A DNA stretch of 64,000 nt from Sneathia vaginalis (GCF_000973085.1 NZ_CP011280.1:460642-524641), one strand, 5' to 3'; numbered from the stretch's first letter, positions 43,615 through 52,430 are shown. Notes: generated from the sequence alone by a model not told the origin. A program made the numbers and translations.

Positions 43615-44012
43615 TAAAAGAAACTATAGAATTTTCACTGGAGTATAAAAAGGCTCACGGTAAAAGTATAGTAGGTATATTAAAAGATGAGGGTGTAAGT
43701 ATAATAGAAGATGAGATAGGAGATATAGTTTCATATACTATAAAGATTAGGGATAAAAATATTATTGTAATAGATGAGAATTTAGATGAAATAGAGTACA
43801 ACTTTGTTTTATGTCATGAATTTTATCATATACTAAAGCATGATGAAGTAAATAGATGTTTTAGTAATATTATGGGTACAGACAGGTTTGAAATAGAGGC
43901 TAATATTTTTGCTACCATATTCCTTAATCTAGAAAATTTTATGGATAATAGTACTAGAATTAATAGGACTATAAATTCAACTATATCAGTAATTAAGAAT
44001 GCAGTAATTTAG
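43611..44012 (+). CDS. ImmA/IrrE-type zinc metallopeptidase
   Basis: A 133-residue COG2856 protein. Zinc motif H69-E70-x-x-H73 (LCHEFYHILKH) and the third ligand E96 in FEIEANIFATIFL are intact, so it should be catalytically active. By analogy with ImmA and IrrE it cleaves the repressor encoded just upstream on a stress or quorum signal. No sensory domain is present; activation would need another factor. It ends at a terminator, making a two-gene regulatory unit. Confidence 0.87.
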   Translation: MIKETIEFSLEYKKAHGKSIVGILKDEGVSIIEDEIGDIVSYTIKIRDKNIIVIDENLDEIEYNFVLCHEFYHILKHDEVNRCFSNIMGTDRFEIEANIFATIFLNLENFMDNSTRINRTINSTISVIKNAVI

Positions 44013-44023
44013 CATTCTTTTTT
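43995..44023 (+). terminator. Terminator after the ImmA-like gene
   Basis: AAGAATGC (43995-44002) and GCATTCTT (44012-44019) followed by T. Confidence 0.82.
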
Positions 44024-44032
44024 GATATTAGT

Positions 44033-44061
44033 TTGAAAAAAATATAATTATTTAGTATAAT
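44033..44061 (+). promoter_or_regulatory. Promoter of the M20-rlmD-plsY-gpsA-sigma-dnaN-EIIB operon
   Basis: TTGAAA (44033-44038), a 17-base spacer and TATAAT (44056-44061). No other terminator is seen before 50701, so it may serve seven genes. Confidence 0.7.
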
Positions 44062-44088
44062 AAGTTATAACTGTTTAGGAGTAAAAAG

Positions 44089-45249
44089 TTGAATAAAAAA
44101 ATATTTTATATAGTTGAAAAAAATTTAGATTGGGTAATATCAACAAGAAGACATTTACATGAATACCCAGAATTAAGTGAAGAAGAATTTAATACACAAA
44201 AATATATAATTGATTTCCTTGAAAGTTATAATATTGAGTATGAAAAGATAGCTAATACAGGAATATATGCTCGTATAAGAAATGGTAAAGGACGTAAATT
44301 AGCATTTAGAGCAGATATGGATGCACTTCCATTAGTAGAAGACAATAACCTAGAGTTTAAATCTAAGAACAAAGGAGTTATGCATGCGTGTGGACATGAT
44401 GTTCATATGGCAGTACAAATGGGGGTTATAAAATCATTAGTAGAAAACAAGGATTTATGGAAGGGTGAAGCTCATTTTTTCTTCCAACCAGCAGAAGAAA
44501 CAGTTGGAGGAGCTAAAAGAATGCTAAATGAAGGTGCAAATAGAGAAAAAATTGATAATTTAATATCTTTTCATAGTGCACCAGAAATTAAAGCAGGGAA
44601 GATAGGAGTAAAATACGATAAATTACACGCAACATCTATGGTATTTACTATGGATATATTAGGTAAGGCAACTCATGGTGCATTACCTTTTAATGGTATA
44701 GATAGTATAGTAGTTGGTGCAAAGGTAGTTGACTATATTCAAACAATAGTTTCAAGAAGAATAGATGCAAGAGATTGTGCTGTAATAACTGTAGGTAAGT
44801 TTGAAGCAGGTACTGCTGAGAATATAGTAGCAGACAAGGCAACTCTTACAGGTACAGTTCGTACCTTAACACAAGATATGAAACAATACATATTAAATAT
44901 ATTTAAAACAGATTTAAAAAAATTTGTTGAATCTTTTGGTGCAAAATTAGAACTTCATATACGGGATAGCTATGCACCTGTTATTAATAACAAAGAATTT
45001 ACAGATTTTTTGTATAAGAATGCAGTAGATATTTTAGGAAAAGATAATATTGAATTAATTAGTGTTCCAAGAATGGATGTAGAAGATATAGGGTTCTTCC
45101 TAGAAGAAATACCAGGTTCATTTTATAGACTAGGTGTTGCAGGTGATAAGTTTACTGAATTACATACAACTAACTTTATGGTCGATGAAACAGCTCTAAG
45201 AACAGGCTTATTAATACAATTAAAAAATGCATTGGAGTATCTATGTTAA
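44089..45249 (+). CDS. M20D-family amidohydrolase
   Basis: A 386-residue metal-dependent hydrolase of N-acyl or N-acetyl amino acids, peptides or hippurate-like amides. Motifs: RRHLHEYPELSEEE, RADMDALPL, VMHACGHDVHMA with metal-binding cysteine and histidine, QPAEETVGGA, and a C-terminal histidine in ELHTTNF. It starts at TTG 44089 with TAGGAG. Cytoplasmic. Candidates include N-acetyl-diaminopimelate deacetylase and amino-acylases; substrate is not decidable from sequence. It overlaps the next gene by 7 bases. Confidence 0.87.
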   Translation: MNKKIFYIVEKNLDWVISTRRHLHEYPELSEEEFNTQKYIIDFLESYNIEYEKIANTGIYARIRNGKGRKLAFRADMDALPLVEDNNLEFKSKNKGVMHACGHDVHMAVQMGVIKSLVENKDLWKGEAHFFFQPAEETVGGAKRMLNEGANREKIDNLISFHSAPEIKAGKIGVKYDKLHATSMVFTMDILGKATHGALPFNGIDSIVVGAKVVDYIQTIVSRRIDARDCAVITVGKFEAGTAENIVADKATLTGTVRTLTQDMKQYILNIFKTDLKKFVESFGAKLELHIRDSYAPVINNKEFTDFLYKNAVDILGKDNIELISVPRMDVEDIGFFLEEIPGSFYRLGVAGDKFTELHTTNFMVDETALRTGLLIQLKNALEYLC

Positions 45250-46601
45250 AAGTAAATGATGTAATAACAGTAACTATTGAAAAAATTGTCTTTGGTGGTG
45301 AAGGTCTTGCTAGATATGAGGATATAGTTGTGTTTGTACCCATGTCATGTATAGGAGATAAATTAGAAGTTAAAGTAATATCAGTTAAAAAAACATATGT
45401 AAGAGCTTTAATTCAAAAAGTGTTAGTTCCATCAGAAGATAGAAAAGAACATAATAAGATAAGTTTTGAAGAAAATTCTGGTTGTGATTTTAATCATATA
45501 AAGTATGAAAAGCAATTGGAGTATAAGGATATTATGCTAAAAGATATGCTAAAGAGTATATCAAAACTTGATGTATCTAATATATATGAAAATATTATAG
45601 GTGCAAGTAATGTAACGAATTATAGGAATAAAGTGGCAACACCATTTTTTGTGCAAGATGGAAAGATAAAAGTAGGCTTTTACAAAAGAAAATCGCATAC
45701 AAAATTTAGCATAGAAGAAGATTATTTAAAGTCTATAGTTGCAAGTAAAATAGAGGAAATAATATTAAAAGAATTAAATGATAATAAGTTTACAGTATAT
45801 AACGAAGATACTGATACTGGTTTTCTAAGATGCCTTATAATCCGTAACAACACTAAGGGCGAAGCTATGGTTTGCATAGTTGTAAATAAAAATAAGGAAC
45901 TAGATAAATTAAAAGTAGTTTTAAAAAAGGTTTATGATGAGGTAGATTTTCTTAAATCTGTTTATGTGTCTGTAAAAAATCAAAAGAATAATATAATACT
46001 TGGAGAAAAAAATATACATTTATTTGGTGATGAATATATAAGTGAAAATATATTTTCAATAGACTTTAAAATTTATGTTGATTCATTCTTCCAAATAAAT
46101 ATAGAACAAGTTAAAAAGCTATATAAGCTTGCAATAAGTTTTCTAGATAATACATCTAATGTTATAGATGCTTTTAGTGGTACTGGAACTATAGGAATGA
46201 TATTAGCTAAAAATGTAAATAAGGTATATTGTATAGAAAGTGTTAAAAGTGCAGTATTATCTGGAAAAAAGACAGCTAAAAAGAATGATATAAAGAACAT
46301 AGAATTCATATGTAATAGAGTGGAAAAAAGTATAGCTAGTATTTTAAGTAAAGATAAGATAGATAGTATAGTTTTTGATCCACCTAGAAAAGGTATAGAA
46401 GAAAGTGTAATAAAAGAGGTATGTAGTAATAATATTAGGCAAATAGTCTATATATCATGTGAACCATCAAGATTTGCACGAGACTTGAATATCTTTAGAC
46501 AATTAGGATATGAATTAAAAAGAATTGCTTCAGTAGATATGTTTCCTAATACACATCATATTGAAAGTGTAGCATTAATAGAAAAAAAGAAAGAGGATTA
46601 A
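45243..46601 (+). CDS. RlmD/RumA-type 23S rRNA (uracil-5-)-methyltransferase
   Basis: A 452-residue TrmA-superfamily methylase. An N-terminal TRAM domain (1-60) is followed by a methyltransferase with VIDAFSGTGTIGMILAKNV, FDPPRKGIEESV and the catalytic cysteine in YISCEPSRFARDL. Most RumA-like proteins carry four cysteines for a 4Fe-4S cluster just after TRAM; here only one (SGCDFNHIKYEKQLEYK) remains, so the cluster is probably lost. Target is U747 or U1939 of 23S rRNA by analogy; which one is unclear. Confidence 0.87.
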   Translation: MLKVNDVITVTIEKIVFGGEGLARYEDIVVFVPMSCIGDKLEVKVISVKKTYVRALIQKVLVPSEDRKEHNKISFEENSGCDFNHIKYEKQLEYKDIMLKDMLKSISKLDVSNIYENIIGASNVTNYRNKVATPFFVQDGKIKVGFYKRKSHTKFSIEEDYLKSIVASKIEEIILKELNDNKFTVYNEDTDTGFLRCLIIRNNTKGEAMVCIVVNKNKELDKLKVVLKKVYDEVDFLKSVYVSVKNQKNNIILGEKNIHLFGDEYISENIFSIDFKIYVDSFFQINIEQVKKLYKLAISFLDNTSNVIDAFSGTGTIGMILAKNVNKVYCIESVKSAVLSGKKTAKKNDIKNIEFICNRVEKSIASILSKDKIDSIVFDPPRKGIEESVIKEVCSNNIRQIVYISCEPSRFARDLNIFRQLGYELKRIASVDMFPNTHHIESVALIEKKKED

Positions 46602-46602
46602 A

Positions 46603-47193
46603 GTGATTAAAGTTATATTATTAGTGTTTTCATATATTTTAGGTAGCATACCTAATGCATTATGGATAGGTAAAGTATTTAAAAAAGTGGATGTACGACA
46701 ATATGGTAGTGGAAATGTTGGTTCAACTAATGCAGCAAGAGTATTGGGATATAGATATGGTATTATGACTTTAGTATTAGATATATTAAAGGGACTAATT
46801 CCAACATATTTGGGATATAAGTTTGGAGGTAATATAGGAATACTATGTGGAATGTTAGCGATAATTGGGCATACCTATTCTATATTTTTGAAATTTAAAG
46901 GTGGTAAGGCAGTTGCAACGACTGTTGGTGTTTTTATCGTAATATCACCATTTTCAATATTAACACTATTAGTTGTCTTTTTATTAGTTACAATAATAAG
47001 TGGATATGTTTCGCTAGGATCTATGGTATCAGCATCTTTACTTTTTATAGCAGTTTATTTATATAAAGGTAATATTTATGAGGTTATTTTTTCCTTGTTA
47101 ATAGGAATTTTAGTTATATATAGACATAAATCTAATATAAAGAATTTATTAGAACATAAGGAAGCAAAATTTTTTGATAGGGTGAAAAAATAA
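46603..47193 (+). CDS. plsY: Glycerol-3-phosphate acyltransferase
   Basis: A 196-residue membrane enzyme transferring acyl from acyl-phosphate to glycerol-3-phosphate, the first step of phospholipid synthesis. Motifs: LGSIPNALWIGK, DVRQYGSGNVGSTNAARVLG and GHTYSIFLKFKGGKAVATTVGV; about five membrane segments. GTG start one base after the upstream stop. The next gene gpsA makes its substrate, the usual pairing. Confidence 0.95.
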   Translation: MIKVILLVFSYILGSIPNALWIGKVFKKVDVRQYGSGNVGSTNAARVLGYRYGIMTLVLDILKGLIPTYLGYKFGGNIGILCGMLAIIGHTYSIFLKFKGGKAVATTVGVFIVISPFSILTLLVVFLLVTIISGYVSLGSMVSASLLFIAVYLYKGNIYEVIFSLLIGILVIYRHKSNIKNLLEHKEAKFFDRVKK

Positions 47194-47201
47194 GGAGTAA
47201 T

Positions 47202-48197
47202 ATGGAGAAAGTTTTAACAATAGGTGCTGGAAGTTGGGGAACAGCATTAACAATATTATTAGCTTCTAAAGGGTATGAATGTTATCTTTGGGAGCATGAT
47301 GAAGAAAATAGAAAATTGTTGCGTAAGGATAGGGAAAATAAGACATTTTTACCAAATCATAAATTATTAGACAATATTCATGTAATAGATGATTTTAATG
47401 AATTTAGTGATGAATGTTCTGTTATTTTACTTGCTACACCTACACAATTTATTAGACCAGTTTTAAAGAATTTAAAGAAGTTAAAACCAGGTAAGATAAT
47501 AGTAAATGTAGCAAAGGGTCTTGAAATTGGTAGTTTAAAGAGAATATCAGAAATAGTAAGTGAGGAATTAAAAGAAAAAAATTATCATTATGTTCATTTT
47601 GCAGGACCAACACATGCAGAAGAAGTATCAAATAAGGTGCCATCAGCGATAGTATCAGTTTGTGAAGAAGAAGAAATAGCAAAAAAAGTACAAAATATGT
47701 TTAGTACATCATATTTACGTGTATATACAGGAACAGATTTAATAGGAGCTGAGCTTGCAGGAGCATTAAAAAATTGCATTGCAATAGCTGCTGGTATATC
47801 AGATGGTTTAGGCTATGGAGATAATACAAAAGCTGCACTTATGACAAGAGGTATAGGAGAAATGATGATTATAGGTAAGTTCTATAACGCAGATCCTAAG
47901 ACCTTCATAGGATTAACAGGGTTTGGTGACTTAGTTGTAACTTGTACAAGTAAATACAGTAGAAATAGATATTTAGGTGAAAAGATTGGTAGTGGTATGA
48001 GTGTAGATGAAGTCATGGGTCATATGAAGATGGTTTCAGAAGGTGCATATACAATAAAGGCTTTAAAGGAAATTATAGAAAAGAATAACTTAAGAACGCC
48101 AATTTTTATTGAGTTATATAACATATTGTATAATAATCAATCTACATCAACAATAACAGAAATATTTATGAATAGAAATTTAAGGTCAGAATTCTAG
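47202..48197 (+). CDS. gpsA: Glycerol-3-phosphate dehydrogenase [NAD(P)+]
   Basis: A 331-residue enzyme reducing DHAP to glycerol-3-phosphate for lipid synthesis. The nucleotide-binding motif is IGAGSWGTALTILLA; other signatures are LATPTQFIRP, VNVAKGLEIG, FAGPTHAEEV, LAGALKNCIAIAAGISDGLGYGDNTKAALMTRG and LTGFGDLVVTC. It is preceded by AAGGAG 8 bases after plsY. Cytoplasmic, standard length. Its DHAP substrate could also come from the fucose-type aldolase operon. Confidence 0.96.
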   Translation: MEKVLTIGAGSWGTALTILLASKGYECYLWEHDEENRKLLRKDRENKTFLPNHKLLDNIHVIDDFNEFSDECSVILLATPTQFIRPVLKNLKKLKPGKIIVNVAKGLEIGSLKRISEIVSEELKEKNYHYVHFAGPTHAEEVSNKVPSAIVSVCEEEEIAKKVQNMFSTSYLRVYTGTDLIGAELAGALKNCIAIAAGISDGLGYGDNTKAALMTRGIGEMMIIGKFYNADPKTFIGLTGFGDLVVTCTSKYSRNRYLGEKIGSGMSVDEVMGHMKMVSEGAYTIKALKEIIEKNNLRTPIFIELYNILYNNQSTSTITEIFMNRNLRSEF

Positions 48198-48206
48198 GAG
48201 GTTATT

Positions 48207-49040
48207 ATGGAAGAACAAAATGAGTTAAATTTAATTTCCTTATATCTATCAGATTTAAGAAAACATGATTTACTCGATAAAGATGAAGAGCTTGAACTTT
48301 TAAGACGCATAAAAGAGAATAATGACGAAGAGGCGAAAAATAAGCTAATACTATCGAATTTAAGACTTGTAATTTCAGTTGCAAAAAAATCTTCTGGTAG
48401 TGGATTACCATTAATAGATTTAATAAGTGAAGGAAATTTAGGATTGCTTAAAGCAATTGAAAAATTTGATTGTAATAAGGGTCACAGATTTAGTACATAT
48501 GCTGTTTGGTGGATAAGACAAGCGATAAAGAAGTCTATAATCAACATGGGACGTGATATTAGAATACCGTCATATAAGCATGAACAATTGGCTAAGGTTA
48601 ATAAATTAATAAATGAATATACAACAGAACATGGTGAAAATCCACCTGTAGAGTACATAGCTAAAAAGTTAAATTTAAAGACAAGTAAAGTTGTACTTCT
48701 ACTTAATGAGTTCCAAGATGTAATATCATTTAACGAAACAATAGGTGATAATATCTTCTTAGAAGATGTAATAGGAAAAGAAGATGATGTAGAAGATAAT
48801 ATCATTAAAGAAGAACAAATACATGAAATGCGTGACCTATTGGAAACAATATTGACAGATAGAGAAAGAGAAATTTTAGAATTAAGATATGGATTAAATA
48901 ATACTAAGCATACTTTGAAAGAAATAGGAGAAATATTAAATATTACAAGAGAACGTGTAAGACAAATAGAAAAGAAAGCAATAACAAAATTAAAGCGTCA
49001 CCTTGAAAAAGATAAAGGAGTGGAAGATGTTAGATATTAA
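48207..49040 (+). CDS. Sigma-70 family RNA polymerase sigma factor (group 1/2, RpoD-like, short)
   Basis: A 277-residue sigma factor. Region 1.2 begins at LYLSDLRKHDLLDKDEE; region 2 has NLRLVISVAKKSSGSGLPLIDLISEGNLGLLKAIEKFD, HRFSTYAVWWIRQAI; region 3 around 130-200; region 4 ends LKEIGEILNITRERVRQIEKKAITKLKRHL. The acidic region 1.1 and the long non-conserved insert of primary sigma factors are missing. It may be a group 2 (alternative housekeeping-like) sigma factor, or a minimal primary one; a search of the rest of the genome for another RpoD would decide. It overlaps dnaN by 14 bases. Confidence 0.85.
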   Translation: MEEQNELNLISLYLSDLRKHDLLDKDEELELLRRIKENNDEEAKNKLILSNLRLVISVAKKSSGSGLPLIDLISEGNLGLLKAIEKFDCNKGHRFSTYAVWWIRQAIKKSIINMGRDIRIPSYKHEQLAKVNKLINEYTTEHGENPPVEYIAKKLNLKTSKVVLLLNEFQDVISFNETIGDNIFLEDVIGKEDDVEDNIIKEEQIHEMRDLLETILTDREREILELRYGLNNTKHTLKEIGEILNITRERVRQIEKKAITKLKRHLEKDKGVEDVRY

Positions 49041-50136
49041 AGTAAAAACTAAAGATTTTTTACGAGCTATAAGGATAGTTGAAAATGCCATAACTGATGA
49101 TACTAAGGGTGGTATATATATTGAAACTACTGAGGATAATAAGTTAGAATTTAAAGCTATAGGGTATAATCTATTTATTAAATGTTATTGTGATGCTTTT
49201 ATTATAAACGAAGGTAAAATATTAATTAAGCATAAATTAATAGAAGAATTCTTACGTAAGGTTAAAGATGAAGAAGTTGAAATAAAAGAAGAAAATAAAA
49301 AGATTAAATTAATCACTAGTGATAGCGTTTCAAATTATAGTCTGATAGAATATGAACAAACACAAGATATAGATATAATAAATGGAGTAGAATATACATT
49401 AGATAAGAAGACATTATTAGAAAATATAGAAAATACTCAATTTGCAGCTTCATCAGATATTGAAAAGCCAAAGATTAATTGTATTAAATTTGATGTTGAA
49501 GAAAAAACATTAAAATTAGTAGCAACTGATTCATATAGATTAATGTACAGAGAAGTTGAAATTTTAGAAAATGACACTAATGAAAATATTAGTGTAAGTA
49601 TACCATTAAAAATTACGCAAGCATTACTTAAGATATTTAGAGAAACAACTTTAAATAAAGTGATATTTAGATCAGAAGGGACTAGAGTATTATTTAAACT
49701 AGATGATATAGAAGTAATAACAAAAGTTACTGAATTGCAATTTCCCGATTATGTTGGTATACTAAATAATGTAAAGGTGGATAAAAAAGTTAAGATCAAC
49801 AAGTCCGATTTACATACAGCATTAGAAAAGGTTCAAATATTTGTAAGAGATAAAAAAGAAAAGAAAGACGTAGCAGAATTTTTGTTTACAGGAGATAAGT
49901 TAAGAATTTCAGGTTTTGGAGAATATGGTAGCACTAGTTCAGATGTGTTGATTGTTAAAGATTGTCCAGATATTAAAATTTATTTAAATGTTAAGTTCAT
50001 AATTGAATATTTAGCATCTGTAAAAAATGCAGATATATTAGAAATTAATATGTCTGATGAAATATCAGCAGTGTTAATAAAGGAAGATGGTAATAAGAAC
50101 AATAATGTATACTTAACAATGCCGCTTAAAATTTAA
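49027..50136 (+). CDS. dnaN: DNA polymerase III beta sliding clamp
   Basis: A 369-residue clamp with three similar domains of about 120 residues; domain 2 starts near DIINGVEYTLDKKTLLENIENTQFAASSDIEKPKINCIKFDVEEKTLKLVATDSYRLMYREVE, with family motif TDSYRL. ATG 49027 (GGAGTGGA before it) lies inside the end of the sigma gene; the frame extends further upstream but not sensibly. dnaN is usually beside dnaA near the origin; neither dnaA nor recF is here. The C-terminal sequence VYLTMPLKI matches the usual MPL ending. Confidence 0.93.
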   Translation: MLDIKVKTKDFLRAIRIVENAITDDTKGGIYIETTEDNKLEFKAIGYNLFIKCYCDAFIINEGKILIKHKLIEEFLRKVKDEEVEIKEENKKIKLITSDSVSNYSLIEYEQTQDIDIINGVEYTLDKKTLLENIENTQFAASSDIEKPKINCIKFDVEEKTLKLVATDSYRLMYREVEILENDTNENISVSIPLKITQALLKIFRETTLNKVIFRSEGTRVLFKLDDIEVITKVTELQFPDYVGILNNVKVDKKVKINKSDLHTALEKVQIFVRDKKEKKDVAEFLFTGDKLRISGFGEYGSTSSDVLIVKDCPDIKIYLNVKFIIEYLASVKNADILEINMSDEISAVLIKEDGNKNNNVYLTMPLKI

Positions 50137-50152
50137 TTTGAAAGGAGAATAT

Positions 50153-50701
50153 ATGTTTAAGTTTGGTAATAAGAAAGAAGATTACAAAGAAATTGCTGAC
50201 AAGATTGTAAAGGGTTTAGGTGGAAGAGAAAATATTATCACAATTGACAACTGTGTTTCAAGATTAAGATTAGAATTACATGAAACTGCTAAAATCAATA
50301 AAGATGAATTGAAAGATGCAGGTGCAGTTGAAGTAATAGTACAAGATAAAAATTCAGTTCAAATTATTATTGGACCTAAAGTACAATTTATCGCTGAAGA
50401 AATGAAAAAGAAGGAATGTGCATGTTCTTCAAAAATAGAAACTGAATCTACAAGTAAAAAGGACTTTTCTGAAATAGCAAGTGAAGTAATAAAAGGATTA
50501 GGTGGAAAGGAAAATATTATTACAATTGACAACTGTATAACAAGATTAAGAATGGAATTAAGAGATTCTAACTTAGTTGATAAAGTAGTCTTAAAACAAG
50601 CTGGAGCAGTTGACACTGTTGTAGTAGACGAACATTCAGTACAAGTAATAATAGGGTCTGATGTACAAGAAGTAGCAGATGAAATGAGAAAACAAATATA
50701 A
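50153..50701 (+). CDS. Free-standing tandem PTS EIIB domains, glucose/sucrose family
   Basis: A 182-residue protein made of two copies of the glucose-type EIIB domain (PF00367-like). Copy 1 (about 10-85) has IDNCVSRLRLEL with C34; copy 2 (about 104-180) has IDNCITRLRMEL with C128; both keep the phospho-cysteine and the C-terminal SVQIIIG/SVQVIIG strand. A linker with CAC (89-91) joins them. There is no EIIC or EIIA domain and no membrane segment, so it cannot transport alone. ATG 50153 has AAAGGAG upstream. It may complement EIIC proteins coded elsewhere or act as a phosphate-sensing switch. Last gene of the operon. Confidence 0.85.
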   Translation: MFKFGNKKEDYKEIADKIVKGLGGRENIITIDNCVSRLRLELHETAKINKDELKDAGAVEVIVQDKNSVQIIIGPKVQFIAEEMKKKECACSSKIETESTSKKDFSEIASEVIKGLGGKENIITIDNCITRLRMELRDSNLVDKVVLKQAGAVDTVVVDEHSVQVIIGSDVQEVADEMRKQI

Positions 50702-50729
50702 AATATAGCACAAGCGTGCTATATTTTTT
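50701..50729 (+). terminator. Terminator after the tandem EIIB gene
   Basis: AATATAGCAC and GTGCTATATT arms around AAGC followed by T-run. Confidence 0.88.
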
Positions 50730-50753
50730 CTTGATATGTTAGGGGGCAAGTAG

Positions 50754-51524
50754 TTGAAAATAAGAAGAGTAGTCCTATTATTAATAGTTATATTATTTAT
50801 TTGGCTAATGTTGCCATATAATATATTAATACTAGGAAGTGACGCAAGAACTGAAAATTTAAAAGGGTCAAGAACAGATGGAATAGTTTTAGTAAAGGTT
50901 ATACCTTTATTATTTACAATAAAAATGGTTTCTATACCAAGAGACTCATATGTAAGTATCTATGGTAAAGATAAATATGATAAAATAACACATGCTTTTG
51001 CTTTTGGTGGTAAAGAATGCAGTATCAAGACTGTTGAGAATTTTTTAGATACTCGTGTAAACTATAGCGTAGTATTTAGATTTGAAGATATAGTAAATAT
51101 TACGGATATATTAGACGGTGTTGATATAGTATCAAACCATACATTTGTGCAAGACGGATGGAGTTTTAAGAAAGATCAAAAATATACAGTAAAAGGTGAT
51201 AGTGCCTTAGCGTATGCAAGACATAGAAAATCAGACAGTGATTTTAAGAGAGAAGAAAGACAAAGACAATTAATGAAGAGTATAATATTCAAGTTAATAA
51301 GTCCAAGTGGAGTAAAAAAGATACCTAATGTATTTAGTTATGCATACAATAATATGCAAATTAGTTATAATCCTTTAAAGATTTTACCATCATTTTTAGG
51401 TTTATTTAACATACAACAATACGAAATAAAAGGAGAATCTACTAGAAAGAATGGAATATACTACTTTGTACCAAGCGAAGATAGTGTAAATGACATAAAA
51501 AGTAAATTTAAAATAATGATATAG
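50754..51524 (+). CDS. LytR-CpsA-Psr (LCP) family protein
   Basis: A 256-residue membrane-anchored enzyme: one N-terminal hydrophobic segment (VVLLLIVILFIWLML), then an LCP domain with ILILGSDAR, SRTDGIVLVKV, VSIPRDSYVSI and ALAYARHRKSDSDFKREERQRQLM, whose arginines and aspartates bind the prenyl-pyrophosphate. LCP enzymes attach glycopolymers to peptidoglycan or proteins. In a diderm such as the inferred host the acceptor is not obvious. TTG start 50754 after AGGGGG. Confidence 0.87.
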   Translation: MKIRRVVLLLIVILFIWLMLPYNILILGSDARTENLKGSRTDGIVLVKVIPLLFTIKMVSIPRDSYVSIYGKDKYDKITHAFAFGGKECSIKTVENFLDTRVNYSVVFRFEDIVNITDILDGVDIVSNHTFVQDGWSFKKDQKYTVKGDSALAYARHRKSDSDFKREERQRQLMKSIIFKLISPSGVKKIPNVFSYAYNNMQISYNPLKILPSFLGLFNIQQYEIKGESTRKNGIYYFVPSEDSVNDIKSKFKIMI

Positions 51525-51539
51525 GAGGATTAAGGATTT

Positions 51540-52340
51540 ATGTATAAATTAATTGCAACAGATATGGATGGAACTTTATTGACAAATAAAAGTTTGATAC
51601 CTGAAAATAATAAGGATGCTATAATAAAAGCACAACAAAAAGGATGTAAGTTTGCATTGGCTAGTGGTAGACCTATAGAAGCAATGAAATCTTTTGCAAA
51701 AGAATTAAAAATGAAAGATTATGAAGGATATATAGTAGCATTTAATGGAGGTCAAATATTTGATTGTAAGACAGAAGAAACAATATTCTTAAAGGGTCTA
51801 TCAAGAGAAGATGTAATCTATTTCTATAATTTAGCAAAAAAACTTGGTGTAACAATAGTTACTTATATAGATAAATTTATTTATACTGATTGTATTAATG
51901 AATATAGTAAAATAGAGTCAAGAATAACAAAACTAGAATTAAAGGAAATAGAAGATATATATAAACTTGATTTAAGTGCAATTGTAAAATGTATGTTTAT
52001 ATCATCTGAAAGTAAGATAAAACAATGCTATGACAAATTAGCAAAAGAAATAGGTGATAAATACTATCTAGCAATATCAGATCCACACTTTATTGAAATA
52101 GCTAATAAAGATATAAGCAAAGGGGTAGCAATAAAAAAATTATGTGATATAATAAATATTAATTTAAACGATGTAATAGCTTGTGGAGATTCATACAATG
52201 ATTTAGCAATGTTAGAAGAGGTTGGTTTACCTGTTGCAGCTGGTAACTCTAATGAGGATATCAAGAAAAAATGTAAATATACAGCAGTTACTAATGAAGA
52301 TGGTGTTCTAGCAGATGTTATAGATAAATTTATAATCTAA
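51540..52340 (+). CDS. Cof-type HAD-IIB hydrolase
   Basis: A 266-residue phosphatase of the Cof/YidA group. Motif I is IATDMDGTLLT (D8, D10), motif II ALASGRPIEAM, motif III lysine in ISKGVAIKKL, motif IV VIACGDSYNDLAML. A C2B cap occupies about 85-185. Such enzymes dephosphorylate sugar phosphates, flavin or pyridoxal phosphates with broad specificity. AGGAGG precedes ATG 51540, which is 15 bases after the LCP gene; cotranscription is likely. Confidence 0.9.
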   Translation: MYKLIATDMDGTLLTNKSLIPENNKDAIIKAQQKGCKFALASGRPIEAMKSFAKELKMKDYEGYIVAFNGGQIFDCKTEETIFLKGLSREDVIYFYNLAKKLGVTIVTYIDKFIYTDCINEYSKIESRITKLELKEIEDIYKLDLSAIVKCMFISSESKIKQCYDKLAKEIGDKYYLAISDPHFIEIANKDISKGVAIKKLCDIININLNDVIACGDSYNDLAMLEEVGLPVAAGNSNEDIKKKCKYTAVTNEDGVLADVIDKFII

Positions 52341-52368
52341 TTTTAAGTAGTGTGTATTATACTAATCC

Positions 52369-52397
52369 TTGCAATTAAGAAAAAAATATGATACACT
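52369..52397 (+). promoter_or_regulatory. Promoter of tpiA-secG-hup
   Basis: TTGCAA (52369-52374), a 17-base spacer and TACACT (52392-52397), with an extended TGA before the -10. Confidence 0.65.
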
Positions 52398-52430
52398 TTA
52401 CAAGTAAAATAGATAGTTGGAGGCATGATG

